Below are positions 24,901 to 33,699 of a stretch of DNA of 64,000 bases, in pieces. A program made the position numbers and the translations under genes. Every line of letters begins with the position of its first letter. Position 1 is the stretch's first letter. The stretch is from NCBI GenBank assembly GCA_963730165.1, contig CAVSQS010000003.1, forward strand, positions 62,001 to 126,000, in the 5' to 3' direction. This DNA comes from DASSQJ01 sp963730165. Its GTDB lineage: Bacteria > Actinomycetota > Actinomycetes > Actinomycetales > Dermatophilaceae. The notes beneath the pieces are model-generated. The model worked only from the letters and a program-made list of their open reading frames with translations. It searched no databases and was not told the origin of the DNA.

Positions 24901-26139
24901 ATGACTGACACGACAACGACGTCCGGCAGCCACGTCGACCTCACCGAGCAGGAGCGCCAGGCCGACCTCGACCTCGAGCAGCTCAAGCAGCTCGTCGGTC
25001 TCGTCGACTACGACGAGAGCACCGACCCCTTCCCGGTCACCGGCTGGGACGCCGTCGTCTTCGTCGTGGGGAACGCCACCCAGGCGGCCCACTACTACCA
25101 GAGCGCGTGGGGGATGGAGCTGGTCGCCTACGCCGGCCCCGAGAACGGCAGCCGCGACCACAAGGCCTTCGTCCTGAAGTCCGGTTCGATCCGGTTCGTC
25201 CTCAAGGGAGCGGTGACCCCCGACAGCCCGCTCATCGCCCACCACGCGCGGCACGGCGACGGCGTCGTCGACATCTCCCTCGAGGTCCCCGACGTCGACA
25301 AGTGCATCGAGCAGGCGCGTCGGGCCGGCGCCCGGGTCGTCCAGGAGCCGACGACGGTGTCCGACGAGTACGGCTCGGTGCGGGTCGCCGCGATCGGGAC
25401 GTACGGCGAGACCGTGCACAGCCTCGTGCAGCGCGAGGTCGACGGCGTCGTCTACTCCGGTCCGTACCTGCCGGGCTTCCAGCCGGCGGAGTCGACCTTC
25501 GAGAAGCGTGAGGGTGCCCCGAAGCGGCTCTTCCAGGCGCTCGACCACGTCGTCGGCAACGTCGAGCTCGGCCGGATGGACGAGTGGGTCGCCTTCTACA
25601 ACCGGGTCATGGGCTTCGTGAACATGGCCGAGTTCGTCGGTGACGACATCGCCACCGAGTACTCGGCGCTGATGTCCAAGGTCGTGGCCAACGGCAACCA
25701 CCGGGTGAAGTTCCCGCTCAACGAGCCGGCGGTCGCGAAGAAGAAGAGCCAGATCGACGAGTACCTCGAGTTCTACAACGGCCCGGGTGCCCAGCACCTG
25801 GCCCTCGCGACCACTGACATCCTCCGCACCGTCGACGAGCTGCGGAAGGAGGGCGTGGAGTTCCTCTCCACCCCGGACGCGTACTACGAGGACCCCGAGC
25901 TGCGTGCACGCATCGGCGAGGTCCGCGTCCCGATCGAGGAGCTGCAGGCCCGGGGCATCCTCGTCGACCGTGACGAGGACGGCTACCTGCTGCAGATCTT
26001 CACCCGCCCGCTCGGCGACCGGCCCACGGTCTTCTTCGAGATCATCGAGCGGCACGGCTCGCTCGGCTTCGGCAAGGGCAACTTCAAGGCCCTCTTCGAG
26101 TCGATCGAGCGTGAGCAGGAGCGCCGCGGCAACCTCTGA
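24901..26139 (+). CDS. hpd: 4-hydroxyphenylpyruvate dioxygenase
   Basis: This Fe(II) enzyme converts 4-hydroxyphenylpyruvate to homogentisate, the second step of tyrosine degradation. It has 412 residues in two VOC-type modules. Iron ligands are the His in ALDHVVGNVELGRMDEWVAF, the His in GPGAQHLALATTDI, and the Glu in FFEIIERHGSLGFGKGNFKA. The N-terminal module begins WDAVVFVVGNATQAAHYYQS. Downstream pathway genes fahA and hmgA lie within 6 kb. The divergent Lrp-type gene probably regulates it. The ATG has no ribosome site but is six bases from a -10. Confidence 0.97.
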   Translation: MTDTTTTSGSHVDLTEQERQADLDLEQLKQLVGLVDYDESTDPFPVTGWDAVVFVVGNATQAAHYYQSAWGMELVAYAGPENGSRDHKAFVLKSGSIRFVLKGAVTPDSPLIAHHARHGDGVVDISLEVPDVDKCIEQARRAGARVVQEPTTVSDEYGSVRVAAIGTYGETVHSLVQREVDGVVYSGPYLPGFQPAESTFEKREGAPKRLFQALDHVVGNVELGRMDEWVAFYNRVMGFVNMAEFVGDDIATEYSALMSKVVANGNHRVKFPLNEPAVAKKKSQIDEYLEFYNGPGAQHLALATTDILRTVDELRKEGVEFLSTPDAYYEDPELRARIGEVRVPIEELQARGILVDRDEDGYLLQIFTRPLGDRPTVFFEIIERHGSLGFGKGNFKALFESIEREQERRGNL

Positions 26140-26241
26140 GCGGCGGGGTGGGTGGCCGTGCCCGGGTCTCACGGCCGCGGTGCTGTCCCGACTCGCCACC
26201 TGGCTGCCTCGCTGCGCGGGTCCCCATGGGATGCTGCCTGC

Positions 26242-27072
26242 ATGAGCACGCCGACCGCGCCAGGCTGGTACGAGGACCCCGAGGACCCTGCCCAGCTGCG
26301 GTACTTCGACGGCATCATCTGGTCGTCTCACACGACGCCGCGCACCCCGCCGACGCCGGCGCCGGGTCCGGCCCACGGCCAGCCCCCGGCCGCTCCCGGG
26401 GCATCCGGGGGCTGGCCGAGCGCGGAACAGGGGTGGGGTCAGCCCGGGGGCCAGAACCCGTGGGCGGCGCCGCCCGTGCCCGGCGCCGGAACCACCGGTA
26501 CCACGTGGCAGTTCCGTAGCGACCTCCTGCCCGACGGCGCCGTTCTCGCCGAGTGGTGGCGCAGGCTCCTCGCTCGCATCATCGACTCACTGATCGCGGG
26601 CCTGCTGACGACGATCCTCGCGTGGCCGTTCCTCCAGGACGTCGTCGCGGCCTTCGACACGTACTTCCAGGACGTCCTGCGGCAGGCGGAGCAGGGAGTG
26701 ACGACCGCTCCCGACACGACCGCCTTCGACGACGCGCTCACCGGCGCGCTGCTGCCCATCAGCCTCATCGCCCTCGTCGTGAGCCTGGTCTACGAGGTGG
26801 TGTTCCTCGTCTGGAGGGCCGCGACCCCGGGGAAGATGGTCCTCGGGACGATCGTGCGCCCGGTGGAGCACCGCGGCGGCGTCTCACTGGTCGTCGCCCT
26901 GCGGCGACAGGTGCTCACCGTCGTCGCCAACCTCCTCTCCCTCGTCCCCGTGGTCGGGCTGCTCGGGACCTTGCTCAGCGTCGTCGACCCCGCGTGGCTG
27001 CTCTGGGACCCCAAGCGACAGGCGCTGCACGACAAGGTCGCCGACACGGTCGTCGTCATGAAGCGCTCCTGA
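26242..27072 (+). CDS. DUF2510 + RDD-family membrane protein
   Basis: The 276-residue protein has an N-terminal DUF2510 motif (APGWYEDPEDPAQLRYFDGI), a proline/glycine-rich linker of about 60 residues, and a C-terminal RDD membrane domain. The membrane domain has arginine and aspartate in RRLLARIIDSLIAGLLTTIL and a TPGKMVLG turn, with three or more transmembrane helices. RDD proteins are of uncertain function; some are linked to ion transport. Its position inside the tyrosine-degradation region is probably incidental. The start at 26242 is the one that begins directly with the DUF2510 unit. Confidence 0.85.
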   Translation: MSTPTAPGWYEDPEDPAQLRYFDGIIWSSHTTPRTPPTPAPGPAHGQPPAAPGASGGWPSAEQGWGQPGGQNPWAAPPVPGAGTTGTTWQFRSDLLPDGAVLAEWWRRLLARIIDSLIAGLLTTILAWPFLQDVVAAFDTYFQDVLRQAEQGVTTAPDTTAFDDALTGALLPISLIALVVSLVYEVVFLVWRAATPGKMVLGTIVRPVEHRGGVSLVVALRRQVLTVVANLLSLVPVVGLLGTLLSVVDPAWLLWDPKRQALHDKVADTVVVMKRS

Positions 27073-27126
27073 CCAGACCCCGCCGGCGCGGCGCGGTCCG
27101 GGTCGCCGGTCGCAGCCCCCTGAGGG

Positions 27127-28353
27127 TCAGCAGCGGGCCGGCCGGACCGTCCCCGTGCACTCCCCGAAGCCCACGACCGCGCCGTCCGCGCCGGGGGCGC
27201 CGGCCCGCAGGACCACGGTGTCGCCGTCCTCGAGGAACGTGCGCACGGCCCCGTCGCCGAGCGTGACCGGCTCCTGGCCACTCCACGTCAGCTCGAGGAA
27301 GCTGCCGCGGGTGTGAGGGTCGGCACCGCTGATCGTGCCCGAGCCGAAGAGGTCGCCGGGGCGCACCGTGGCTCCGTTGACCGTCATGTGGGCGAGCATC
27401 TGCGCCGGTGACCAGTACATGTCCCGGTACTCGGGGCGGGAGACGACGGTGCCGTTCCACTCGACCTCGACGTGGATGTCGAGGCCGTAGGCCGCACCGG
27501 GCGCGCCGTCAGGGCCACCGCGCAGGTACGGCAGCGGCTCGGGGTCCTGCCCGGGGAGCGGCACCCGCGCCGTTCTCAGCGCGTCGGTCGTGACGACCCA
27601 GGGGGAGATGCTCGTCGCGAACGACTTCCCGAGGAACGGCCCGAGTGGCACGTACTCCCAGGCCTGCAGGTCCCGGGCCGACCAGTCGTTGAGGAGGACG
27701 ACCCCGAAGAGGTGCTCGTCGGCATCCGCGAGTGAGACCGGCTCGCCGAGCCGGGTGGCGCCACCGACGACGAAGCCGAGCTCGGCCTCGATGTCGAGGC
27801 GGCGGCTGGGCCCGAACGTCGGTACGGGCTCGCCCGGTGCCTTCCGCTGCCCGCACGGGCGCACGATGTCGGTCCCGGACACGAGGACCGTCCCGGAGCG
27901 GCCGTGGTAGCCGATCGGGAGGTGCTTCCAGTTGGGTGTGAGGGGCGCGGAGTCCGGACGGAAGATGCGGCCCACGTTCGTCGCGTGGTGCTCGCTGGCA
28001 TAGAAGTCGACGTAGTCGGCCACGTCGAAGGGCAGGTGCATCCGGACGTCGGCGACGGGGGTGAGGTGGTCCCGGACCTCGGAGCCGTGTGCCTCGCTCG
28101 TCAGCTGCTCGATGAGCCACTCGCGCGCGGCACTCCAGGCGGCACGCGGTTCGGCGAGGAACGCCGTGAGGGAGCCGGTGCGCCAGACGGCCGCGGACTC
28201 CATCCCCAGCCGCTGCGCGAGTGCAGCGACGTCGAGCACGTCGTCGCCCACCCGCACGCCTACCCGGCGCGGGCCGTCATCGGTCGAGAAGACGCCGTAG
28301 GGGAGGTTGTGGATGCCGAACGGATGGTCGGCGGGCAGGTCGAGCCAGGTCAT
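27127..28353 (-). CDS. fahA: fumarylacetoacetase
   Basis: This enzyme hydrolyses fumarylacetoacetate to fumarate and acetoacetate, the last step of the homogentisate pathway. It has 408 residues. The N-terminal SH3-like domain begins LPADHPFGIHNLPYGVFSTD. The catalytic domain has DFYASEHHATNVGRIFRP with the catalytic His, PIGYHGRSGTVLVSGTDI, IEAELGFVVGG, LLNDWSARDLQAWEYVPLGP and FGSGTISGADPHTRGSFLEL. These cover the metal-binding Asp/Glu and active-site residues of the FAH family. It is preceded 37 bases upstream by a conserved unknown gene in the same operon. Its stop faces the RDD gene. Confidence 0.97.
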   Translation of the reverse strand: MTWLDLPADHPFGIHNLPYGVFSTDDGPRRVGVRVGDDVLDVAALAQRLGMESAAVWRTGSLTAFLAEPRAAWSAAREWLIEQLTSEAHGSEVRDHLTPVADVRMHLPFDVADYVDFYASEHHATNVGRIFRPDSAPLTPNWKHLPIGYHGRSGTVLVSGTDIVRPCGQRKAPGEPVPTFGPSRRLDIEAELGFVVGGATRLGEPVSLADADEHLFGVVLLNDWSARDLQAWEYVPLGPFLGKSFATSISPWVVTTDALRTARVPLPGQDPEPLPYLRGGPDGAPGAAYGLDIHVEVEWNGTVVSRPEYRDMYWSPAQMLAHMTVNGATVRPGDLFGSGTISGADPHTRGSFLELTWSGQEPVTLGDGAVRTFLEDGDTVVLRAGAPGADGAVVGFGECTGTVRPARC

Positions 28354-28390
28354 GGCGGTCCTCTCCGTCGTGGCCCGGTCGGGCCGGGGG

Positions 28391-29254
28391 TCAGGGGGCG
28401 GTGATCAGGCCGAGCCCGGTGAGCTCGCCGAGGGGGTCGGTGACGGTACAGCACCCGTAGGCGGTGAAGGCGGAGCGCACGCGCCGGTCGGTGTGGTGCG
28501 ACCAGGTGCCGACCGCGGACACGAGCGCGGAGGTGTCGCGGTCGGCGAGGATGGCGGCCACCTCCTCGCGCGGGGCGTGGTCGAGGGCCGCCGCCGTGGC
28601 GAGGAGGATGTTGAGCAGACCGTGGTTCTCCTCGGGCACGCCGTCCACCTCGTAGCGACCGCGGACCGCGTGGTGGAGGCCACCGGTGAGCCGGAACGGC
28701 ACCGGTGCACCGATGGCCCCGGTGAGGAAGCGAGCCAGCTCGTCCTCGTCGGGCCAGGGCCACGTCGGGGTGGGGCCGGTTCGGAACTTGGCGACGACGG
28801 CGTCGCCCTCGGCCACCGAGAGGCGGATGTCGGCGAGGGCCTCGGACTGCTCCTCCTCGCCGCGTGGCACCTCGAGGGCCAGGGGCAGCTCGCCCGGGAC
28901 TCCGAGACGGCGCCAGTCGTCGGTCCAGCCGAGCTCAACCGCGACGAGGTCGACGCGGGGGTCCGCCGCGAGCACCGCGAGGGCCTCGGCGAGGGCCGCA
29001 GGGTCGGTGCCGGGTCGGGCGACGACCGTGGTGTCGAGGGTGCCGGGGCCGGGCCACCCTCCGCCGTCGAGCACGGCGAGCAGATCTGTGGCCGATCCGG
29101 CGGGCACGAGGAGCGGACCGACGCAGGCGCCGTACCAGGCCCCACGGTGACCGGCGTGGTGGGCCACTGCCTGCGGGAGCGGGCTGTTGCCGGGTGGGAA
29201 GACGGCAGCGTCGTCGACGAGGGCCCCGAAGAGCTCCGGGATGGTCGCCGACAT
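28391..29254 (-). CDS. conserved hypothetical, probable TIM-barrel-like, cotranscribed with fahA
   Basis: This 287-residue cytoplasmic protein lies 37 bases upstream of fahA. Successive strand-helix units suggest a barrel: PELFGALVDDAAVFPPGNSP, VVARPGTDPAALAEALAVLA, VAVELGW, LPLALEVPRGE, VAKFRTGP, PVPFRLTGGLHHAVRG with two adjacent His, and NILLATAAAL. I believe relatives occur in other bacteria without an assigned activity; no search was run. No maleylacetoacetate isomerase gene is visible in the window, so this is a candidate for the missing step, which is speculation. The start at 29254 is supported by TAGGTT six bases upstream. Confidence 0.75.
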   Translation of the reverse strand: MSATIPELFGALVDDAAVFPPGNSPLPQAVAHHAGHRGAWYGACVGPLLVPAGSATDLLAVLDGGGWPGPGTLDTTVVARPGTDPAALAEALAVLAADPRVDLVAVELGWTDDWRRLGVPGELPLALEVPRGEEEQSEALADIRLSVAEGDAVVAKFRTGPTPTWPWPDEDELARFLTGAIGAPVPFRLTGGLHHAVRGRYEVDGVPEENHGLLNILLATAAALDHAPREEVAAILADRDTSALVSAVGTWSHHTDRRVRSAFTAYGCCTVTDPLGELTGLGLITAP

Positions 29255-29260
29255 GCCGCC

Positions 29261-29266
29261 AACCTA
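29261..29266 (-). promoter_or_regulatory. -10 TAGGTT of the leaderless fahA operon
   Basis: TAGGTT on the minus strand is six bases before the ATG at 29254. It is the likely promoter for the unknown gene and fahA together. Confidence 0.45.
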
Positions 29267-29403
29267 CCGCGGTCCCGAGCGCCGATCCGCAGCCGAGCAG
29301 CGTGCGGTCGATCGAGTACCGGACGCCGGCGCAGGCACGATCGGCGATCCCCGAAGGGCAGACTGTCGACCCCCATGGGCAGACCGGGCCGGGTCCAGGA
29401 CCG

Positions 29404-29955
29404 TCACCCGGACGGCTCGCGTGGTGTGGTCGCCGGTGTGCTCGGCAGGACCAGCCCGGCGACGACGAGCAGTGCACCGGTCACCCAGCCGGCGGCGACC
29501 CCGGCCCCGGGCGCCAGGTACAGCACGGCGGCGGCGCCCGCGACGAGCACCCCGCCGAGGGCGCCGAAGGCCGGCATCCCGTAGAGGAACACGAAGGGCA
29601 GGTAGTGGGCGCCGACCACGACCATGGCCGCCGGGAAGAAGAGCAGCGGGTGCTCGGGCGTCAGGACGATGACGACGAGGACGCCGAGCGGCACCGTCAT
29701 CGCCACCTGGACCGCCAGGCCGTTCATCGGATGACCCCTCGGGAGGGACACCGGCCCTCCGAGCAGGCGCAGACCCACCGTGGTGAGCGGGAAGATGACG
29801 GCCCCTCCCACGAACAACACCGCCGCAGCGGCGCCGACCGACAGGACGGTGCCTGCCGCTGCGGCGGCGAGCCACACCAGGCCTGAGGCGACCTGCCCCA
29901 CCGATCCGGACCGGTACACCCGGCGGACGTCCGCCTGGGCCTGTCCGATCTCCAC
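29404..29955 (-). CDS. DUF7010-like membrane protein
   Basis: The 183-residue integral membrane protein has about six hydrophobic segments, including VASGLVWLAAAAAGTVLSVG, AVLFVGGAVIFPLTTVGLRL, LAVQVAMTVPLGVLVVIVL, FFPAAMVVVGAHYLPFVFLY and a C-terminal pair. The central RGHPMNGLAVQ and GAHYLPFVFLYGMPAF are the recognisable conserved parts, similar to uncharacterised DUF7010 proteins. Its start at 29955 follows a short charged N-terminus. Its stop is 150 bases from the fahA operon start, so it may be transcribed separately. The function is unknown. Confidence 0.7.
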   Translation of the reverse strand: MEIGQAQADVRRVYRSGSVGQVASGLVWLAAAAAGTVLSVGAAAAVLFVGGAVIFPLTTVGLRLLGGPVSLPRGHPMNGLAVQVAMTVPLGVLVVIVLTPEHPLLFFPAAMVVVGAHYLPFVFLYGMPAFGALGGVLVAGAAAVLYLAPGAGVAAGWVTGALLVVAGLVLPSTPATTPREPSG

Positions 29956-30031
29956 GTGGCCAGCCTGCCAGAGCCCGGACGGGTCGTCAGGTGCCCCTCG
30001 CCGGCCTGGCCGCCTCGACCGGGTGCCCGGC

Positions 30032-31117
30032 TCAGACGCGGCCGCGCACCGGGCTTCGGTCGACGTCGCCGTGGCCCTCCGGCATCTCCATCTCGGCCCG
30101 GACCCCGAGCAGGCGTACCTCGCGCCCCTCGTCGAGGTGGTCGGCGAGCAGGCGCTGCACGGCGTCGTGCACGGCGGAGCCGTCGTGCGTGGGGGCGGGG
30201 AGCCTGCGGCTGCGGTTCACGGTGAAGAACGGGGCGTAGCGGATCTTCAGGCCGATGCGCCACATCGCGCGCCCCTCGGCCCGGACGTCCTCGAGGACCT
30301 GGTCGGTGAGCGCGCGGACCGCCTCGCGGACCTGCTCGCTGCTCGTGAGGTTCTCCTGGTAGGTCCTCTCGCGACCGTGGCTGCGCGCGACCCACGGGGC
30401 GTCGTCGACGGTGGCGCCACCCTCCCCGCGCCCCAGGGAGCGGTACCAGGCGCCCATCCGTGGCCCGAACTCGGCGACGAGCGGTGCAGTGTCCGCCGTC
30501 GCGAGCTCCTCGACGGTGCGGATGCCGAGCCGCTCCAGCCGCGAGGAGACCCGAGGGCCGACACCCCACAGCGCGGCCGTCGGGCGAGCACCCATGACCT
30601 GCGTCCAGTTCTCGGTGCTGAGCCGGTACACCCCCTGCGGCTTGCCGAACTCGGTGGCGATCTTGGCCCGGACCCGGTTGTCGCCGATGCCGACGGAGCA
30701 GTGCAGCCCGGTACGGTCGAGGACGGCGGCCTGGATGGTGCGTGCCAGGCCCTCGGGGTCGTCGCGGTCGCCACCGACGAACATCTCGTCCCAGCCGAGG
30801 ACCTCGACGACCAGCCCGAGCGCCCGCACCGCCTCGACCACCTCGGTGGACGCCGCGAGGTAGTGCGGTGCGTCGACCGGGAGGAACACCGCGTCGGGTG
30901 CCCGCCGTGCGGCGACCCGCAGCGGCATCCCCGAGCGGACACCGTGCTCGCGGGCCTCGTAGCTGGCCGTCGAGACGACCGCCCGCTCGGTGGGGTCACC
31001 GCGGCCGCCGACGACGACCTCGCGCCCGGCCAGCTCGGGGCGGCGCAGCACCTCGACCGCGGCGATGAACTGGTCGAGGTCGACGTGGAGGACGTGCGGG
31101 AAGGCGCGCGCGACCAT
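30032..31117 (-). CDS. dinB: DinB2-type Y-family DNA polymerase IV
   Basis: This 361-residue translesion polymerase has catalytic acidic residues in LHVDLDQFIAAVE and in VLGWDEMFVGG. Finger-domain SYEAREHGVRSGMPLRVAAR and the thumb HhH region ALWGVGPRVSSRLERLGIRT follow, then the little-finger domain. The GWDE context, where typical DinB has SIDE, matches the mycobacterial DinB2 subgroup, which is known for ribonucleotide use and for lacking a beta-clamp motif. I see no clear clamp-binding motif at the C-terminus (VDRSPVRGRV). It is not next to any SOS gene, and no LexA box is obvious upstream. The longer frame to 31396 is a shadow. Confidence 0.92.
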   Translation of the reverse strand: MVARAFPHVLHVDLDQFIAAVEVLRRPELAGREVVVGGRGDPTERAVVSTASYEAREHGVRSGMPLRVAARRAPDAVFLPVDAPHYLAASTEVVEAVRALGLVVEVLGWDEMFVGGDRDDPEGLARTIQAAVLDRTGLHCSVGIGDNRVRAKIATEFGKPQGVYRLSTENWTQVMGARPTAALWGVGPRVSSRLERLGIRTVEELATADTAPLVAEFGPRMGAWYRSLGRGEGGATVDDAPWVARSHGRERTYQENLTSSEQVREAVRALTDQVLEDVRAEGRAMWRIGLKIRYAPFFTVNRSRRLPAPTHDGSAVHDAVQRLLADHLDEGREVRLLGVRAEMEMPEGHGDVDRSPVRGRV

Positions 31118-31398
31118 CCCCCATGATGGCCCCGCGCACCGGCGCTGCCGCTCGATCACGGCACCGGAATCCCGGGGTCGCACCACGGGGGTTCCTCCGC
31201 GAGGGCCGGCTGCGCCCCCCGGGGCGGGAAAGGCCAGGCCGGGGGGTGGGCAGGTTGTCGGGTCATCAGGCGTCCGTGCTGAGCAGTCGTGACCACTGTG
31301 ACGGGTGAACGGGGTGCAGGGATGCCAACGACCGGCCCGACCGCCTACCCTGACGGGACCCCCCCGACGACCGACCACAGCGAGGTGGACGACCAACC
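31118..31398 (+). promoter_or_regulatory. 281-bp intergenic region with hmgA promoter
   Basis: The region lies between the divergent dinB and hmgA genes. TACCCT at 31346-31351 with TGCCAA 17 bases upstream (31323-31328) is the best promoter for hmgA and would give a leader of about 40 bases. I see no riboswitch or clear dyad. Confidence 0.35.
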
Positions 31399-32652
31399 GT
31401 GGCGCACTACCAGGCGATGGGAAGCATCCCCCCGAAGCGGCACACCCAGCACCGTCGGCCCGCCGGGCGCGGGCGGGGAAAGGTCGGTGAGCTGTACTAC
31501 GAGGAGCTGATGGGGGAGGAGGGGTTCAGCTCCGACTCCAGCCTGCTCTACCACCGGAACATCCCCTCGACCGTCGCCGAGTACCGCGAGTGGACCGTCG
31601 GTGACCTGTCGACGACGGCGAACCACCCGCTCCTGCCGCGGCACCTGACGCCGCACGCGCTCTTCCCCGACAAGGTGGTCAAGGACACCGACGTCGTGAC
31701 CGGTCGACGTCTCCTGCTCGGCAACGGCGACGTCCGCCTCTCCTACGCCGTGGCCGGCGCGCCGAGCCCGTGGTACCGCAACGGGATCGGCGACGAGCTC
31801 GTCTACGTCGAGCGCGGCGGCGCCCGTGTCGAGACCGTCTTCGGTGCCTTCGACGTCGCCGAGGGCGACTACCTCCTCATCCCGCGCGCGACGACGCACC
31901 GCTGGCTCCCGGTCCGCTCGCGGAAGGACCCGCTGCGTACGATCTGCATCGAGGCGAGCAGCCACATCGCCCCGCCGAAGCGGTACCTCAGCAAGTACGG
32001 CCAGTTCCTCGAGCACAGCCCCTACTGCGAACGCGACCTGCGCGGGCCGCAGGGTCCGCTCCTCGCGGAGGACGTCGGCGAGAAGCCCGGCGCCGAGACC
32101 GAGGTCTACATCAAGCACCGCGGGAGCGGGCCGAACAGCAGCGGCGGCATCGTCGGGTCGGTCCACGTCCTGCCGTTCCACCCCCTCGACGTCGTCGGGT
32201 GGGACGGCTGCCTCTACCCGTACGTCTTCAACGTCCGGGACTACGAGCCGATCACCGGCCGGATCCACCAGCCGCCGCCTGCCCACCAGGTCTTCGAGGG
32301 CTGGAACTTCGTCGTCTGCAACTTCGTGCCCCGCAAGGTCGACTACCACCCGCTCGCGATCCCGGTGCCCTACTACCACTCCAACGTCGACTCCGACGAG
32401 GTGATGTTCTACGTCGACGGTGACTACGAGGCGCGCAAGGGCTCGGGCATCAGCCGCGGGTCGATCACCCTCCACCCGGGCGGGCACGCCCACGGCCCCC
32501 AGCCGGGGGCGGCGGAGGCGAGCCTCGGCAAGGAGTACTTCGACGAGCTCGCCGTCATGGTCGACACGTTCCGGCCGCTGGAGCTCGGCGAGGCCGGCCG
32601 GGCCTGCGACGACGGCGTGTACGCCGGGTCGTGGAACCGCCCCCGCCGGTGA
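31399..32652 (+). CDS. hmgA: homogentisate 1,2-dioxygenase
   Basis: This Fe(II) ring-cleaving enzyme converts homogentisate to maleylacetoacetate. It has 417 residues in a cupin architecture. Candidate iron ligands are the His and Glu in PYYHSNVDSDEVMFYVDGDY and the His cluster in TLHPGGHAHGPQPG. Other family blocks are NGIGDELVYVERGGARVETV and EGWNFVVCNFVPRKVDYHPL. The GTG start is at 31399 with no strong ribosome site. It lies 5.3 kb downstream of hpd and is separated from fahA by dinB, so the pathway is in at least three transcription units here. Confidence 0.95.
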   Translation: MAHYQAMGSIPPKRHTQHRRPAGRGRGKVGELYYEELMGEEGFSSDSSLLYHRNIPSTVAEYREWTVGDLSTTANHPLLPRHLTPHALFPDKVVKDTDVVTGRRLLLGNGDVRLSYAVAGAPSPWYRNGIGDELVYVERGGARVETVFGAFDVAEGDYLLIPRATTHRWLPVRSRKDPLRTICIEASSHIAPPKRYLSKYGQFLEHSPYCERDLRGPQGPLLAEDVGEKPGAETEVYIKHRGSGPNSSGGIVGSVHVLPFHPLDVVGWDGCLYPYVFNVRDYEPITGRIHQPPPAHQVFEGWNFVVCNFVPRKVDYHPLAIPVPYYHSNVDSDEVMFYVDGDYEARKGSGISRGSITLHPGGHAHGPQPGAAEASLGKEYFDELAVMVDTFRPLELGEAGRACDDGVYAGSWNRPRR

Positions 32653-32745
32653 CCCGGGCCCCCGGACGGCCGACCCGGAGCCTCGGTGAGGGGGCCTCGC
32701 GCCAACCGTCCTGACGCCCGGGAGGAAGGGCGCCCGGCGCACTCC

Positions 32746-32751
32746 TATCCT
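32746..32751 (+). promoter_or_regulatory. -10 TATCCT of leaderless clpS
   Basis: TATCCT lies seven bases before the GTG at 32759. No ribosome site lies at normal distance. Confidence 0.45.
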
Positions 32752-32758
32752 TGGGGGC

Positions 32759-33049
32759 GTGTCACTCGCGCCCACCACCGAGGAGGTCGTCACCCCCGAG
32801 GGTGACGTCTCGCCGGACGTCCCGTGGGTGACGATCGTCTGGAACGACCCGGTGAACCTCATGTCCTACGTCACGTACGTGCTCCAGTCGCACTTCGGGT
32901 ACTCCCGCGCCAAGGCGGAGAAGCTGATGATGCGCGTGCACACCGAGGGCCGGGCGGTCGTTGCGAACGGTCCGCGCGAGGCGATGGAGGCCGACACCGA
33001 GGCCCTCCACGGGTACGGGCTGTGGGCGACCTTCCAGAAGGACGCCTGA
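32759..33049 (+). CDS. clpS: ATP-dependent Clp protease adaptor ClpS
   Basis: This 96-residue N-recognin delivers N-degron substrates to the ClpC/ClpA unfoldase. The core starts PWVTIVWNDPVNLMSYVTYV with the conserved NDP.N and pocket residues. SHFGYSRAKAEKLMMRVHTE and HGYGLWATF follow, the latter being the conserved C-terminal strand. The N-terminal 20 residues are the flexible extension. The stop overlaps the next ATG (TGATG), giving tight coupling to a DUF2017 protein, an arrangement also found in mycobacteria. Confidence 0.95.
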   Translation: MSLAPTTEEVVTPEGDVSPDVPWVTIVWNDPVNLMSYVTYVLQSHFGYSRAKAEKLMMRVHTEGRAVVANGPREAMEADTEALHGYGLWATFQKDA

Positions 33050-33696
33050 TGGCCCGCGCCTTCCGGCGGCGCGGGTCGCACGACGAGGTCCGCTTCGTCG
33101 CCGAGCTCGACGCGGACGAGCGGGAGGTCGTCGCCTCGCTCATGGAGCAGGTCCGGGCCCTGCTCGAAGCGCCCGAGAGCGGCGACCACGGCGACGACGA
33201 GTTCGCCGGCATCATCGCCGGGATCGGGATCGGCCGCGGCGACCCGAGGACCGCCCACCGCGGCCGCAGAGAGACAGGAGAGGACGGGGAGGACGGGGAG
33301 GACCTGGCGCCGTCCGAGCGCGACCCGGCCCTCGACCGGCTGCTGCCCACCGGCAACCGCGAGGACGACGAGGCGGCAGCGGAGTTCCGCCGGCTCACCG
33401 AGACCGGACTGCGGCAGCGCAAGGCGGTCGCCCTCGACACCGCCGTCCGCGCGCTGCACGGGGACGACCGGGTCCGGCTCGACGAGGCCGGTGCGCGTGC
33501 GTTCCTCACGGCGCTCACCGACGTGCGGCTCGTCCTCGGCGAGCGACTCCAGCTGCGCACCGACGAGGACCTCGACCTCCTCGAGAACCTCGCTCGCTCC
33601 CTCGACCCCGAGGACCCGGTCGTCCACGTGGTGGCCCTCTACGACTTCCTCACGTGGCTGCAGGAGTCCCTCGCCTCGGCGCTCCTCGGGGACTGA
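33049..33696 (+). CDS. DUF2017 protein (clpS-linked)
   Basis: This 215-residue cytoplasmic protein has a conserved N-terminus (AELDADEREVVASLMEQVRA) and C-terminus (VALYDFLTWLQESLASALLG). An acidic, low-complexity middle (about residues 65-90, with repeated GEDGED) is presumably disordered. DUF2017 proteins consistently follow clpS in actinobacteria and have no known activity. A role in Clp-dependent proteolysis is inferred from this linkage. Translation is coupled to clpS through the TGATG overlap. Confidence 0.88.
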   Translation: MARAFRRRGSHDEVRFVAELDADEREVVASLMEQVRALLEAPESGDHGDDEFAGIIAGIGIGRGDPRTAHRGRRETGEDGEDGEDLAPSERDPALDRLLPTGNREDDEAAAEFRRLTETGLRQRKAVALDTAVRALHGDDRVRLDEAGARAFLTALTDVRLVLGERLQLRTDEDLDLLENLARSLDPEDPVVHVVALYDFLTWLQESLASALLGD

Positions 33697-33699
33697 GCG

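Noticed and set aside
24296..24916. Longer form of the Lrp-type protein starting at 24916
   Set aside because: The extra N-terminus has no family similarity, runs through the divergent promoter region and overlaps the hpd start.
24364..26376. 670-residue open frame antisense to hpd
   Set aside because: It is a shadow of hpd and the Lrp-type gene, with no recognisable domains.
30032..31396. Longer form of DinB starting at 31396
   Set aside because: The added residues cover the intergenic region and resemble no polymerase. The family starts at the VDLDQF region close to 31117.
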